Positions 18,034 through 28,490 of a DNA stretch of 64,000 bases are shown in pieces (within the stretch, counting starts at the first letter, position 1; each line of letters begins with the position of its first letter). Below the pieces are notes generated by a model. That model did no database searches. It was given only the letters and a program-made list of their open reading frames with translations, and was not told the DNA's origin. The stretch covers positions 1 through 64,000 of the forward strand of contig NZ_GL890967.1 of assembly GCF_000211815.1 (NCBI RefSeq), in the 5' to 3' direction. The DNA comes from Moorena producens 3L. GTDB lineage: Bacteria > Cyanobacteriota > Cyanobacteriia > Cyanobacteriales > Coleofasciculaceae. The position numbers and the translations under genes are program-made.

Positions 18034-19572
18034 ATGACCAGCGCAGCTAAGCCAGCCGCCAAAAAACTGAACAAATTTGAAAAATTCAAGGCAAAGAAAG
18101 ATGGTCTTGCCATTAAGGAACAAATAGAAGAGTTTGCCAGAATTGGCTGGGAAGCAATAGATCCAGATGACCTACAGCATCGGCTGAAGTGGATGGGTGT
18201 CTTTTATAGACCTGTTACTCCAGGCAAGTTCATGCTAAGGATGCGGACACCCAACGGGATTGTCAACAGCACTCAGATGCAGGTACTAGCTGAGATAGTC
18301 CAGCGTTATGGTGAAGATGGTAGTGCTGATATTACAACTCGCCAAAACATCCAGTTGCGAGGTATCCGCATTGAAGACATGCCTGATATTTTCCGCAGGT
18401 TCGAGCAAGTTGGCTTAACTAGCGTCCAATCTGGTATGGACAATGTCCGCAATATTACTGGTTCTCCCATGGCGGGGATAGATCGCGATGAATTAATTGA
18501 CACTCGGGATCTTGTCCAAAAAGTACAGGACATGATCACTAATAACAGTCAAGGAAATTATGAGTTTACTAACTTGCCCCGTAAATTCAATATTGCTATT
18601 GAAGGGGGTCGGGATAACTCAGTCCATGCTGAAATTAATGATATTGCCTTCGTGCCTGCCTACAAAGATGGACAACTAGGCTTGAATGTACTCGTAGGTG
18701 GCTTTTTCTCGGCCAAGCGTTGTGAAGCTGCTGTTCCCCTCAATGCTTGGGTACTGCCTAATGATGATGTGGTTGACTTGTGTCGTGCTATACTAGAGGT
18801 TTATCGCGACGAAGGCTCGCGGGCGAATCGGCAAAAATCCCGGATGATGTGGTTGATTGATGAGTGGGGGATTGACAAGTTCCGGGAGGAAGTCAGTAAG
18901 CAGTTTGGTAGAGAACTCCCGACGGCTGCTCCTCACGATGAAATAGATTGGGAAAAACGAGACCATATCGGTGTCTTTGCCCAAAAGCAACCAGGTCTGA
19001 ATTATGTGGGTTTACACGTCCCGGTTGGTAGGCTTTATGCTCAGCAGATGTTTGATCTGGCACGGATGGCTGAGGCTTATGGCAGTGGCGAAATCCGCCT
19101 AACGGTTGAGCAGAATGTGATTATTCCGAATATTCCGGATGCTAATCTCGACGCTTTCTTAGCTGAACCCCTCTTGCAGAAATTTACCCTTGAGCCCAAA
19201 CCCCTAGAACGGCTTCTAGTATCTTGCACAGGAGCCCAGTTCTGCAATTTTGCTCTGATTGAAACCAAAAATCGTGCCTTGGGAATAGTTCGGGAACTCG
19301 AAGAAAAGTTAGATATACCAAACCCCGTACGGATTCATTGGACAGGTTGTCCCAACTCTTGTGGTCAACCCCAAGTAGCTGATATTGGTTTGATGGGAAC
19401 TAAGGTGCGTAAAGACGGTAAGTCTGTTGAAGGAGTCAATATTTACATGGGTGGCAAAGTTGGGAAAGATGCTAAACTGGGCGAGTGTGTGCTAAAAAGT
19501 GTGGCTTGTGATGACTTACCAGAGGTCTTGGGCAATATACTGATCGAGAATTTTGGAGCAAAATCCCACTAG
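18034..19572 (+). CDS. nirA: Ferredoxin--nitrite reductase
   Basis: 512 aa from the ATG at 18034; a GTG at 17971 would add 21 residues beyond the usual length. It reduces nitrite to ammonium with six electrons from ferredoxin. The 4Fe-4S/siroheme ligands are present as Cys398 and Cys404 (CTGAQFC) and Cys439 and Cys443 (GCPNSC). Substrate-domain motifs TTRQNIQLRGI and TVEQNVIIPNI mark the duplicated nitrite/sulfite reductase half-domains. It is the first gene of a same-strand nitrate cluster with an NtcA promoter in front, so induction by nitrogen limitation is expected. Confidence 0.95.
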   Translation: MTSAAKPAAKKLNKFEKFKAKKDGLAIKEQIEEFARIGWEAIDPDDLQHRLKWMGVFYRPVTPGKFMLRMRTPNGIVNSTQMQVLAEIVQRYGEDGSADITTRQNIQLRGIRIEDMPDIFRRFEQVGLTSVQSGMDNVRNITGSPMAGIDRDELIDTRDLVQKVQDMITNNSQGNYEFTNLPRKFNIAIEGGRDNSVHAEINDIAFVPAYKDGQLGLNVLVGGFFSAKRCEAAVPLNAWVLPNDDVVDLCRAILEVYRDEGSRANRQKSRMMWLIDEWGIDKFREEVSKQFGRELPTAAPHDEIDWEKRDHIGVFAQKQPGLNYVGLHVPVGRLYAQQMFDLARMAEAYGSGEIRLTVEQNVIIPNIPDANLDAFLAEPLLQKFTLEPKPLERLLVSCTGAQFCNFALIETKNRALGIVRELEEKLDIPNPVRIHWTGCPNSCGQPQVADIGLMGTKVRKDGKSVEGVNIYMGGKVGKDAKLGECVLKSVACDDLPEVLGNILIENFGAKSH

Positions 19573-19769
19573 GTTAGTTCTGAGTCGGAGAGTCATCACT
19601 AAACAGTAGAAGACTCTATGTTAGTTACTCGAGTAATAGCTAATAACTGATAGCTAATCCCTCATAGCTAATCCCTTATAACTGTTGTCAAGGGTTAGTG
19701 GTTAGTGCTTAGGTAATGGTTAAAACATAGTATTCCATTTTCTATTGTCCATTAATCCTAGACGACAAT

Positions 19770-21146
19770 ATGGAGCGCCGCAAGTTTCTCAAATACATCG
19801 GGTATGCCACAGTAGGATGTGGTTTTAGTGCCTGTAGCTCAAATAATCTATTCGATTTCCCAAAACGCGATCGCTCCTCTGAGCCAACTCAAGGACCTCC
19901 GGCTAACTTTGGTAAGTTGGAGAAAACTAACCTGACAATTGGCTTTGTTCCTGTAACTGACTCTACTCCTTTAATCATTGCCAAAGAAAAGGGCTTCTTT
20001 CAGCGTTATGGTCTGAATGTAGGTCTTAAGAAATATCCTGACTGGTCAGCGGTTCACAAAGACTTACTATCATGGGGTATAGATGCCTGCGTTGCCTTGT
20101 TTGGATTGCCAATACTAACCAATTTTGGTTCAGCCAAGGCACCAGTTATATCTCTAATGATGCTCAATCGCAATGGTGCTGGAATCACCTTTTCCAAAAA
20201 AGCTTGGCAAGGTGCTATTCGTGCTTCAACGGAGTACTATAATTTCCAAGATTTTGCCTACTCCTACAGGAAATACATTAAAAAATTAGCCGAGCCCCTC
20301 AAGCTAGGGATAGACTTGACCAACTCCATGGCAAACTATACCCTTCTCTACTGGCTATCAGCTATAGAGATTAATCCCGATAAACAGATTAAGTTAATCG
20401 AGTTTCCACCATCTCAAATGGTATACAAACTCCAAGCTGGGATAGTAGATGGCTACTGTTTAGATGAGCCCTGGAACCAAAGAGCAGTTGTAGACCAGTC
20501 TGGATTTACGGTTTATGTCAATCGGGATATTTGGAAAGGTCATCCAGGAAAAATACTCGCAACCATGGGACCTTGGGCAGAAAAACATCCCACAACCGCC
20601 CGAGCCTTGGTAGCGGCTGTTTTGGAAGCTTGTCAGTATTGTGACCAACTAGAAAATCGCCAGTCAATTGCTCAGATTATATCTAGGAGCAAATACATCG
20701 ACACTAAGGTAAATTATATAGAAGGTTCTTTACTGGGCAACTATAATTATGGTGGCTTTGACCAGAAAGACCGATTTGAAGCAATCCCTGATTTTAATTT
20801 ATTTCACTTCCAAGATACAGACTATCTGAAAAAGCCCAATCATGCTAATTATCCTTGGCGCTCCCATGGTGTTTGGTTGCTAACCCAAATGATTCGCTGG
20901 CGTCATATTAACCGACGTCAATATCCTAAGGATGCGGATAAAATTATCGACCGGATTTATCCAGTGAAAATTTATGAAGAGGTTGCCAAGGCGTTGAAAA
21001 TCGATCTACCTAGTGAGCGTATGAGGGTTGAACCTGCTGATGTGTTTGTGGATCAAAGAGCATTTGATCCTAGTCAGCCAGTTAATTACCTCAATGGTTT
21101 CGATATCCGAGCTGATCGTTCTCAGGTGTTTGCTGCTGTCAATTAA
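19770..21146 (+). CDS. NrtA/CmpA-family Tat lipoprotein, orphan of its ABC transporter
   Basis: 458 aa. The N-terminus MERRKFLKYIGYATVGCGFS has a twin-arginine motif (RRKFLK) and a lipobox (GFSAC, Cys22), so it is a Tat-exported lipoprotein. The body matches the NrtA/CmpA periplasmic oxyanion-binding family (LTIGFVPVTDSTPLIIAKEK, DGYCLDEPWNQRAV, LATMGPWAEKHP). No nrtB, nrtC or nrtD follows; the next gene is the MFS transporter NrtP. It may deliver or sense nitrate/nitrite for NrtP or regulation, or be a relic of an ABC operon. The ligand (nitrate, nitrite or bicarbonate) cannot be fixed by eye. Confidence 0.82.
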   Translation: MERRKFLKYIGYATVGCGFSACSSNNLFDFPKRDRSSEPTQGPPANFGKLEKTNLTIGFVPVTDSTPLIIAKEKGFFQRYGLNVGLKKYPDWSAVHKDLLSWGIDACVALFGLPILTNFGSAKAPVISLMMLNRNGAGITFSKKAWQGAIRASTEYYNFQDFAYSYRKYIKKLAEPLKLGIDLTNSMANYTLLYWLSAIEINPDKQIKLIEFPPSQMVYKLQAGIVDGYCLDEPWNQRAVVDQSGFTVYVNRDIWKGHPGKILATMGPWAEKHPTTARALVAAVLEACQYCDQLENRQSIAQIISRSKYIDTKVNYIEGSLLGNYNYGGFDQKDRFEAIPDFNLFHFQDTDYLKKPNHANYPWRSHGVWLLTQMIRWRHINRRQYPKDADKIIDRIYPVKIYEEVAKALKIDLPSERMRVEPADVFVDQRAFDPSQPVNYLNGFDIRADRSQVFAAVN

Positions 21147-21630
21147 GTCGTCAGCTTATGGGCTACAGATGGTGCTACTTGAGGTGCTATCAGCTATCAG
21201 TCACTTAAGACCCAAGCATCGCCCAAGTAACAAAGCCCAAGTAAAAAATCCCAAGTAAAAAAGCCGACCTAGAGACTTTATCTATTGAAAGTCTCTAAAC
21301 TTCTTATGCGCCCAAGCCTTGCATCACATTAGCTGGTTTAGAATGCCATGCAGCTAAAACCACCAATCAACCTTCAGCTGCTTCACTAATTGGCTTTGCT
21401 TAACTTAGGAATAATCTCAAGTTATAGTTCGGTCAGTGGTCAGTAGTCAATTACCCATTACCTATTACCCATTACCCATTAACCATTACCCATTACCCAT
21501 TACCCATTACCCATTACCCATTACCCATTACTCTCAATTCATTCCACAATTGGCCAACACGCCAATTTTATGGCTTTGATGTAACTATTGAATATTAATT
21601 ATGCATTTAATTCAATCAATAAAATGATTT
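21147..21630. repeat. Intergenic region with CATTACC heptamer array
   Basis: There is no gene. 21450-21532 is about twelve copies of CATTACC (one variant TTAACCA). 21170-21210 carries CTATCAG/palindrome fragments, and 21222-21262 a degenerate AAGCCCAAGTAA repeat. Confidence 0.7.
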
Positions 21631-21644
21631 GTAACAAATCATAC
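21631..21644 (+). promoter_or_regulatory. NtcA box upstream of nrtP
   Basis: GTAACAAATCATAC matches GTA-N8-TAC exactly, 332 bp before the nrtP ATG. A perfect TAN3T -10 at canonical spacing is not obvious, so the precise start site is uncertain. A long leader of about 300 nt is implied. Confidence 0.6.
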
Positions 21645-21975
21645 GAAACTTCTGTTTCAGGGGTGTCACTATTAGTACCTGAACAATAGTATTAAGTTAA
21701 CCTCAGAAAATTAGTATCTATGGGCGATTACTGTAGCAATGAATTCCGAAAGAATTACCCTAAAACAATAAGCTATAGTATTCAAACTAATAGGTAACTT
21801 TAATCAGTCAGCAAGTTGATGGCAACCGATCAGCTGGATTGTTTTGAAAGGGATTCTTTGGAGTAGTTTTTGGAGGAGACTAAATTAACCCAAACGCTCA
21901 GCTGTAATGGCTAATGCTGTTGGTGCGTGAATCTTCTGTTTTCGTAGTTTGTTTGAGTAGAGGAAAGGTATATAG

Positions 21976-23499
21976 ATGCTCGCAGAAATGTGGTCCTTTC
22001 GTGGTAGGTATAAAATCCTCCACATGACCTGGTTTGCTTTCTTCCTGTCATTTGTAGTGTGGTTCAACTTAGCGCCCCTAGCAACACAGGTGAAATCAGA
22101 CTTCGGTCTCGAAGTAGGTCAAATCCGAACCATCGCAATTTGTAACGTTGCCCTGACAGTGCCTGCCCGTATCATCATCGGGATGCTGTTAGATAAATAC
22201 GGACCAAGAATCACCTACTCCCTTTTGCTGATTTATGCAGCAATACCTTGTATTGCTTTTGCCTCGGCACAGAACTTTAGTCAACTGGTGATTAGCCGCT
22301 TGGCACTGAGTATCGTAGGTGCAGGTTTTGTGATTGGCATCCGGATGACGGCAGAATGGTTCCCTCCCAAAGAAATTGGTTTAGCCGAAGGTATTTACGG
22401 GGGCTGGGGTAACTTTGGTTCTGCAGCAGCAGCCTTTACCCTACCTACCATTGCCGCATTTTTAGCCTTTGGCAGTCCAGGTCTGAACTGGCGCTTTTCC
22501 ATTGCTGGGACCGGGATTATCGCTGCTCTGTATGGTGTCCTCTATTATTTTAACGTCCAAGATACTCCCCCAGGCAAAGTTTATCAGAAGCCCAAAAGCG
22601 CCAGAGGAATGGAAGTCACCACCAAAAAAGACTTTTGGTTTCTGATGGTGATGAATGCTCCTCTATCCATCATTCTTGGTGTCCTGGCTTGGCGCTTGAA
22701 TAAAGTAGGCTTTTTCGAGCAAAATGTTCTCTACATCGTTTGGGCTGGTCTACTTGGGTTGTATTTGTTCCAAGCTTACAACTGCTGGGCAGTTAACAAA
22801 GATTTGTTAGCAGGTCGTAAGCGCTATCCTCCTGAAGACCGCTTCAATTTTTCTCAAGTTGCCATTCTAGAGTTGACCTACGTTGTTAACTTCGGCTCTG
22901 AATTAGCTGTAGTTTCTATGCTCCCTGCTTTCTTTGAAGGCACCTTCGGACTGAGCAAACAAGCAGCCGGGATGATTGCTGCTAGCTACGCCTTCATGAA
23001 CTTGATGTCCCGTCCTGGTGGGGGTTTAATCTCTGATAAACTGGGTAGCCGCAAGATGACCATGGCAGTTCTAACATTCTGTATGGGTATTGGCTATCTG
23101 ATCTTCAGTACGGTGAAAGGAGGCTGGTGGCTTCCTGGTGCGGTACTGCTGACCATGGCTTGTTCCTTCTTTGTGCAAGCTGGAGAAGGCTCTACCTTTG
23201 CCATCGTACCTCTGGTGAAGCGACGGATCACCGGTCAGGTGGCTGGTAACGTAGGTGCTTACGGAAACGTGGGTGCTGTCGCTTACCTGACTATCTTCAG
23301 TTTATTGCCAGCAGGAGATGTGGGTAACCGCATATTCTTCCAGATGTTGGGTGTTACAGCTTTGATTGTTGCCTTCCTGTGCTTCCTAGTCTTAAAAGAA
23401 CCTAAGGGTTCCTTTGCTGACCTCCATGAAGGGGAAGAACAATACGCTACTGCTGCTAGCCCTGCTGCCAGTATGGGAGCTGGAGACGTGATGAACTAG
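21976..23499 (+). CDS. nrtP: MFS nitrate/nitrite transporter NrtP (NapA type)
   Basis: 507-aa, 12-helix major facilitator of the nitrate-nitrite porter family. The loop motif GMLLDKYGPRITYS and the nitrate signatures YGGWGNFGSAAAAFTL and GNVGAYGNVGAVAYL are present. The start ATG 21976 gives the conserved opening (FRGRYKILHMTWFAFFLSFV). This is the uptake route typical of marine cyanobacteria instead of NrtABCD. It lies between an orphan NrtA-like gene and narB on the same strand. The upstream NtcA box predicts activation under nitrogen limitation. Confidence 0.95.
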   Translation: MLAEMWSFRGRYKILHMTWFAFFLSFVVWFNLAPLATQVKSDFGLEVGQIRTIAICNVALTVPARIIIGMLLDKYGPRITYSLLLIYAAIPCIAFASAQNFSQLVISRLALSIVGAGFVIGIRMTAEWFPPKEIGLAEGIYGGWGNFGSAAAAFTLPTIAAFLAFGSPGLNWRFSIAGTGIIAALYGVLYYFNVQDTPPGKVYQKPKSARGMEVTTKKDFWFLMVMNAPLSIILGVLAWRLNKVGFFEQNVLYIVWAGLLGLYLFQAYNCWAVNKDLLAGRKRYPPEDRFNFSQVAILELTYVVNFGSELAVVSMLPAFFEGTFGLSKQAAGMIAASYAFMNLMSRPGGGLISDKLGSRKMTMAVLTFCMGIGYLIFSTVKGGWWLPGAVLLTMACSFFVQAGEGSTFAIVPLVKRRITGQVAGNVGAYGNVGAVAYLTIFSLLPAGDVGNRIFFQMLGVTALIVAFLCFLVLKEPKGSFADLHEGEEQYATAASPAASMGAGDVMN

Positions 23500-23563
23500 T
23501 TACTTGGTGGGTCTAGTTGAACGCACTCTACACTAGATGGCTCAAAAATATCTAGATAGAAGT

Positions 23564-23589
23564 GGGGCAATCTTAATCAAGATTGCCCC
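23564..23589 (+). terminator. Strong stem-loop after nrtP
   Basis: GGGGCAATCTT-AATC-AAGATTGCCCC is a perfect 11-bp stem 65 bp after the nrtP stop. No U tract follows, so it may act as a 3' end stabiliser rather than a classic terminator. The rest of 23500-23968 has a fragment (ATTCGCCACGGGTCGCACC, near 23630) of a repeat shared with the MITEs at 35393 and 38068, and AT-rich sequence before narB. Confidence 0.55.
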
Positions 23590-23968
23590 AAAACTTACAA
23601 GGTGTGCTTTCAGCATCTAATTATTAAATTCGCCACGGGTCGCACCTGCGAAATAATCGCTTCTTAAACAAGGAAAAAAATAGTCAGCCTTTAGCTATCA
23701 GCTCTTCAAGACTGAGCAAGATTTGGAATTAACAGAAATTTTCCCAAAAGCCTCTGGAAGTATGTGATTGCTCCTGCAAAAGCCTCAAAACGGTAACTAA
23801 TTTAGCTAACTAGTTGATTAACTAATGTATGATTAATTTTAGATAAACGTTTGTTATAAATAGCTAATAGTTGATATAAGAATTATTAATCATCAATCAA
23901 TTTAAAAACTATTTAATATAGTTACAAACTATAAAAATAGTGAAAAAAAAAAATTGGGGGAAAACATC

Positions 23969-26230
23969 ATGACTGACTCAGCTAAGACACTCTGTCCCTA
24001 CTGTGGGGTGGGCTGTGGTCTGGAAGTATTGCCTCCAGCTGGTTCTGGTCGTGCTACCTATCGAGATAGCCAAGGCAATCCGATTTGGAAAGTCAGAGGC
24101 GATCGCTCTCATCCCTCAAACCAGGGTATGGTTTGTGTCAAAGGTGCCACGGTTAGCGAGTCTTTGGATAAAGACCGCCTCAAGTATCCCATGATGCGGG
24201 ATTCCCTAGACCAACCATTTCAGCGAGTCAGTTGGGATGAAGCCCTAGACCGAGTAGTGAATCGGATTCAGACGGTTCGTTTCACCCAAGGACCAGAAGC
24301 AATTTGTATGTACGGTTCCGGTCAGTTCCAAACCGAAGACTACTATATTGCCCAGAAATTGCTCAAAGGTTGTCTCGGTACTAATAACTTTGATGCTAAT
24401 TCCCGCCTGTGTATGTCCTCAGCTGTAGCTGGATACATCCAAAGTTTTGGTTCCGATGGTCCTCCCTGCTGCTATGACGATTTAGAATTAACTGACTGTG
24501 CCTTTTTGATTGGGACTAATACAGCAGACTGTCACCCCATTGTATTTAACCGTCTACGTAAGCATCACAAAAAGCATCGTCATGTTAAAATGATAGTGGT
24601 AGATCCTCGCCGCACGTCTACTGCTAAGCTGGCTGATTTACATCTAGCGATTAAACCGGGTACTGACATTGATTTACTCAATGGTATGGCTCACTTACTA
24701 TTGCGCTGGGGTAAACTGGACACGGAATTTATTGAGGAGTGTACCAGCGACTTCTCCGCATACGCTCAGGTAATTATCAACTACCCACCGGATATCGTTG
24801 CCGAAAGATGTGGTATACCGGTGCATGAACTTGAGGAAGCCGCTCGCTACTGGGCAAAATCAAAGCGTGTCCTGTCTTTGTGGTCAATGGGGGTTAACCA
24901 ATCCTCAGAAGGTACCGCTAAAGTCCGCACCATCATCAATCTGCACCTGATGACAGGCAACATTGGTAAACCAGGAACAGGACCATTTTCTCTAACTGGT
25001 CAACCTAATGCGATGGGAGGACGAGAAGCTGGGGGACTGGCTCACATCTTACCGGGTTATCGGGTAGTAAAGAATCCCCAACACCGTAGTGAGGTGGAAC
25101 AGTTATGGAAACTCAAGCCAGGGACAATTTCTCCTAATCCTGGTCTTGATGCTTGGAGCATGATCAAAGGTTTAGAAACAGGAGAAGTCGGTTTTTTGTG
25201 GATTGCTGCCACTAACCCAGCTGTGAGTATGCCCGATATTGAACGAACTAAGGCAGCCCTAAGAAAATCCTCTTTCACTGTCTATCAAGATGCCTACTAC
25301 CCCACTGAAACCGCTGCTTATGCTCATGTCTTGCTGCCAGCAGCCCAGTGGAGTGAAAAAACTGGCGCTATGACTAACTCTGAGCGAGTTGTCACCCTTT
25401 GCCCCCAATTCCGTAATCCACCAGGGGAAGCCAGACCGGATTGGGAAATCTTTGCGGAAGTAGGGCGTCGCCTAGGCTTTACTAAAGAATTTGACTTTAC
25501 TGACTCTGCTGCTGTCTATGGGGAATTTGTCCAACTGAGCCGTGGACGACTTTGTGACATGACCGGACTTAGTCACGAACGCTTACGGAAAGACGGTCCG
25601 ATTCAATGGCCTTGCCCTGAGGAGTTACAAAACCAAGAGTCTTCTAAGTCACTCAGCACTGAGAAATCATCACTCAATAGTGGCAAACGGCTTTATACTG
25701 ACTTCCGATTCAATACGCCCGATAGCAAGGCAAAATTTGCTGCCTTCCATTCTAAAGGACTGGCAGAACCCCCGTCGGACGAGTATCCGTTGGTGCTGAC
25801 CAGTGGCAGACTTTATGGTCACTGGCACACCCAAACCCGCACCGGACGGATTGAGAAAATCACCAAAATGTACCCCTATCCGTTACTAGAAATTCATCCC
25901 CGTGATGCCCAGAAGCTGGGGATTAAAGATGGGGATTGGGTAGAAGTGCGATCGCGTCGCGGAACTTGCCGCTTCCCAGCTCAAGTCACTAAAGCTATTA
26001 CTCCTGGTACAGTGTTTGCTCCCATGCACTGGGGAGCTTTGTGGGCAAATCAGGCAGAAGCTAATGCTCTGACCCATCCCGAATCTTGTCCCATTTCCCT
26101 GGAACCAGAATTAAAAGCCTGTGCTGTCAACTTGGTGCCCATCAGTGAAACTGACAGTATGCGATCGCAAAATCCCGACCAAGAGCCAATAGGAACACCA
26201 ATTCTAGAGAAGCTCAAAGTTTTGAGGTAA
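23969..26230 (+). CDS. narB: Ferredoxin-dependent assimilatory nitrate reductase
   Basis: 753 aa from the ATG at 23969, which has GGGGGAA about 8 nt upstream; an in-frame TTG at 23954 is less likely. NarB is a molybdopterin (bis-MGD) oxidoreductase taking electrons from ferredoxin. It shows an N-terminal 4Fe-4S site (Cys9, Cys12, Cys16, Cys56), the Mo-ligand Cys148 in [10 protein letters not shown], and the C-terminal molydopterin-binding domain ([19 protein letters not shown]). Length is slightly above cyanobacterial NarB, with a polar insert around residues 555-575 ([15 protein letters not shown]). It completes the nitrate to ammonium pathway with nrtP and nirA. Confidence 0.95.
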   Translation: MTDSAKTLCPYCGVGCGLEVLPPAGSGRATYRDSQGNPIWKVRGDRSHPSNQGMVCVKGATVSESLDKDRLKYPMMRDSLDQPFQRVSWDEALDRVVNRIQTVRFTQGPEAICMYGSGQFQTEDYYIAQKLLKGCLGTNNFDANSRLCMSSAVAGYIQSFGSDGPPCCYDDLELTDCAFLIGTNTADCHPIVFNRLRKHHKKHRHVKMIVVDPRRTSTAKLADLHLAIKPGTDIDLLNGMAHLLLRWGKLDTEFIEECTSDFSAYAQVIINYPPDIVAERCGIPVHELEEAARYWAKSKRVLSLWSMGVNQSSEGTAKVRTIINLHLMTGNIGKPGTGPFSLTGQPNAMGGREAGGLAHILPGYRVVKNPQHRSEVEQLWKLKPGTISPNPGLDAWSMIKGLETGEVGFLWIAATNPAVSMPDIERTKAALRKSSFTVYQDAYYPTETAAYAHVLLPAAQWSEKTGAMTNSERVVTLCPQFRNPPGEARPDWEIFAEVGRRLGFTKEFDFTDSAAVYGEFVQLSRGRLCDMTGLSHERLRKDGPIQWPCPEELQNQESSKSLSTEKSSLNSGKRLYTDFRFNTPDSKAKFAAFHSKGLAEPPSDEYPLVLTSGRLYGHWHTQTRTGRIEKITKMYPYPLLEIHPRDAQKLGIKDGDWVEVRSRRGTCRFPAQVTKAITPGTVFAPMHWGALWANQAEANALTHPESCPISLEPELKACAVNLVPISETDSMRSQNPDQEPIGTPILEKLKVLR

Positions 26231-26261
26231 TTGTTAACCTACCGGAACCCTATCCGGCGAA

Positions 26262-26345
26262 CAACTTTCAACTTTCAACTTTCAACTTTCAACCTTCAAC
26301 CTTGGCCAAAAGGCCACCCTACGCGAACAACCTTCAATTGCGCTC
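26262..26345. repeat. CTTTCAA heptamers followed by a palindromic repeat
   Basis: Five or six copies of CTTTCAA/CCTTCAA run into GGCCAAAAGGCCACCCTACG, a member of the window's palindromic family, 35 bp after the narB stop. Confidence 0.8.
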
Positions 26346-26549
26346 TCCGAGAGTTTCCCAAAGACCTGCCTCACCAAGGGTGATTGGAGTCTGGGTTTGT
26401 GTCTGGGCAAAATTTGAAATAGACATAAACGGCACTAACCCCATCACCAAGGAGCACAAAACTATCAGCATAGTCATCCTGACTGGATGCTGCCACTGTG
26501 TAGTTACAACATGAGACTGGGTTGTGCTGCTAAGCTCTTGCATGCTCAT
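26334..26549 (-). CDS. Possible small single-pass membrane protein
   Basis: 71 aa, opposite strand to narB and chlI. Residues 25-45 (MTMLIVLCSLVMGLVPFMSI) form one membrane or signal segment, followed by a polar tail rich in Gln and Thr (NFAQTQTQTP). Codon use is ordinary and the sequence outside the 3' end is not repeat-derived. It may be a real orphan or the start of a truncated secreted protein. Unrecognised. Confidence 0.3.
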   Translation of the reverse strand: MSMQELSSTTQSHVVTTQWQHPVRMTMLIVLCSLVMGLVPFMSISNFAQTQTQTPITLGEAGLWETLGERN

Positions 26550-26803
26550 GACTAAAACCTCAAAATAGATGTGTACGAATATATGGATAGTTCACTGCTT
26601 CCTGTCAGGATGCAGTGCATTGTTCGTCTTCATGCCAAGTTGCAGGGACAGTCGGCAACTTGGTATTTGTTTATACACCGAAATCCTTTACATTTTGAAT
26701 CATACAAACATTTTGGTAAAAAGTAGCTATATTTACCAAATAAAAACACAAAAAGTAACACTAGTTACAGATTTTCATTAATTTTTGTGAAAAAGAGTAA
26801 ATT

Positions 26804-26863
26804 ATGAAGTTTATAGGCATAGATCTTGGCTGGACTTCTGGAGCGACTGGAAGTTCCTGCTAA
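26804..26863 (+). pseudogene. Remnant of a DUF429 family gene (N-terminus only)
   Basis: ATG at 26804 encodes MKFIGIDLGWTSGATGSSC then a stop. The first 13 residues match the conserved start of DUF429 (RNase H-fold) proteins of cyanobacteria, where the sequence normally goes on for over 200 residues. Nothing downstream before chlI continues it. Likely deletion scar. Confidence 0.45.
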
Positions 26864-26953
26864 AAGGGAAAAGACTGATCAACTCTCAGGGCACGCCCTA
26901 TGGCAAAATAGTAATCGTCGAGAAAAATCAACCATAACAATTAAGTAATCCCA

Positions 26954-28021
26954 GTGAGTCCTACTGCCCAAGCGCCCAAGACTACTCGCCGCCTAGTGTT
27001 TCCTTTCACTGCCATTGTCGGTCAAGAAGAAATGAAACTGGCATTGCTCCTAAATGTGATCGATCCCAAAATTGGGGGAGTAATGATCATGGGCGATCGC
27101 GGCACAGGCAAATCTACTACCATTCGTGCCTTAGCTGATTTATTACCAGAAATCGATGTAGTTGCTGAAGACCCCTTTAACAGTGACCCATTGGATCCTG
27201 ACTGGATGGGCAATGGTAATGGAGCATCTGCATCCAGGACTTCGGTCAAGAAAAAAGTTCCCATGATAGATTTACCCTTAGGGGCAACTGAAGACCGGGT
27301 TTGTGGTACAATCGATATAGAAAAAGCATTATCTGAAGGTGTCAAAGCTTTTGAACCAGGACTTCTGGCTAAAGCTAATCGAGGCATCCTCTATGTAGAT
27401 GAGGTTAACCTGCTGGATGACCACCTAGTGGATGTACTCCTAGACTCCGCTGCTAGTGGTTGGAATACTGTAGAACGGGAAGGCATATCCATTCGCCACC
27501 CTGCTCGCTTTGTGTTAGTAGGTTCTGGTAACCCGGAAGAAGGAGAATTACGACCCCAGTTACTAGACCGCTTTGGGATGCACGCAGAAATCCGTACGGT
27601 CAAAGAACCAGTGCTGCGAGTCAAAATTGTGGAAGAACGGGGATATTTTGACCAAAATCCTCACAAATATATTGAACAGCACCAATCTGAGCAAGAAGTA
27701 TTACAGAAACAGATAGTAATGGCTCAAGAGCGACTTGCTGAAGTAGAAATGGACTACGACTTTCGGGTCAAGATTTCAGAAGTTTGCTCAGAACTGGATG
27801 TGGATGGGCTCAGGGGTGATATTGTGACTAATCGGGCGGCTAAGGCCCTGGCTGCATTTGAAGGACGAACTGAAGTTACCGTGGATGATATCCGCCGGGT
27901 GATTACCTTATGTTTACGACACCGCTTGCGTAAAGACCCCCTGGAGTCGATTGATTCAGGATATAAGGTGCAGAAATCCTTTAACCGTGTTTTTGGGGTT
28001 GAAGCAGCTGAAGAAGATTGA
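26954..28021 (+). CDS. chlI: Magnesium chelatase ATPase subunit I
   Basis: 355-aa AAA+ ATPase of Mg-chelatase, inserting Mg into protoporphyrin IX with ChlD and ChlH at the chlorophyll branch point. Walker A is GDRGTGKST (about 47-55) and Walker B is [19 protein letters not shown]; sensor and arginine-finger region [14 protein letters not shown] are present. The GTG at 26954 is chosen because it gives the family N-terminus ([19 protein letters not shown]). Monocistronic; the long upstream gap carries only repeats and gene scars. Confidence 0.95.
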   Translation: MSPTAQAPKTTRRLVFPFTAIVGQEEMKLALLLNVIDPKIGGVMIMGDRGTGKSTTIRALADLLPEIDVVAEDPFNSDPLDPDWMGNGNGASASRTSVKKKVPMIDLPLGATEDRVCGTIDIEKALSEGVKAFEPGLLAKANRGILYVDEVNLLDDHLVDVLLDSAASGWNTVEREGISIRHPARFVLVGSGNPEEGELRPQLLDRFGMHAEIRTVKEPVLRVKIVEERGYFDQNPHKYIEQHQSEQEVLQKQIVMAQERLAEVEMDYDFRVKISEVCSELDVDGLRGDIVTNRAAKALAAFEGRTEVTVDDIRRVITLCLRHRLRKDPLESIDSGYKVQKSFNRVFGVEAAEED

Positions 28022-28121
28022 TTTACTGTAGTGCAATACCTTTCTTAAATAATTAATTTTCTTTCTTGCATAAATAGTTAACTCAAGGCGGATAAGTAAT
28101 AGAGAGCAATCCTAATTAGAT

Positions 28122-28212
28122 TAGCAATCCTGATTCCCATTCAATAGGATTGCTATAATGGCTTGCTTTAAAAAAGATTGACTATTCTGACAGATGGATG
28201 AAAAATCCATCT
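28122..28212 (+). terminator. Two stem-loops downstream of chlI
   Basis: TAGCAATCCT...AGGATTGCTA (28122-28155) has a perfect 10-bp stem. CAGATGGAT-GAAAA-ATCCATCTG (28190-28212) has a 9-bp stem, followed by a pyrimidine-rich run. Either could end the chlI transcript. Neither has a long U tract. Confidence 0.45.
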
Positions 28213-28397
28213 GCTGTCAATTGTGCTCTTTCTAATCGTAAGTATTCAGCGTTTAGCGTTTAGCTTTCAGCTACTCCTAATCAGGATAATCCGAAAAACG
28301 GAGATTTGTCAAGAAAAACTTATCTATTGGCCACTTTCAGCCAAATTATTAAGTTTTGCTTGATTCCAAAGCTGACTGGATAAGTGCCTTCGTGTAA

Positions 28398-28440
28398 CGT
28401 GGGCGTAGCGCGATTGACCGTAGGTCACGCTACGCCCACG
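28398..28440. repeat. Long palindromic repeat (17-bp stem with bulge)
   Basis: CGTGGGCGTAGCG pairs with CGCTACGCCCACG. After a 4-nt CGAT bulge, TGACC-GTA-GGTCA forms the tip. The same tip and arms appear at 5178 (TGGCC-GTA-GGCCA, compensatory change), 37815 and 44707. It lies 50 bp before the CHAT gene start. The rest of 28213-28490 shows TTTAGC/TTTCAG repeat fragments only. Confidence 0.85.
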
Positions 28441-28490
28441 CTAAATACTTACGTTTGCTACTTACCTTTGCTTTTACCCGTGAGGTAACT

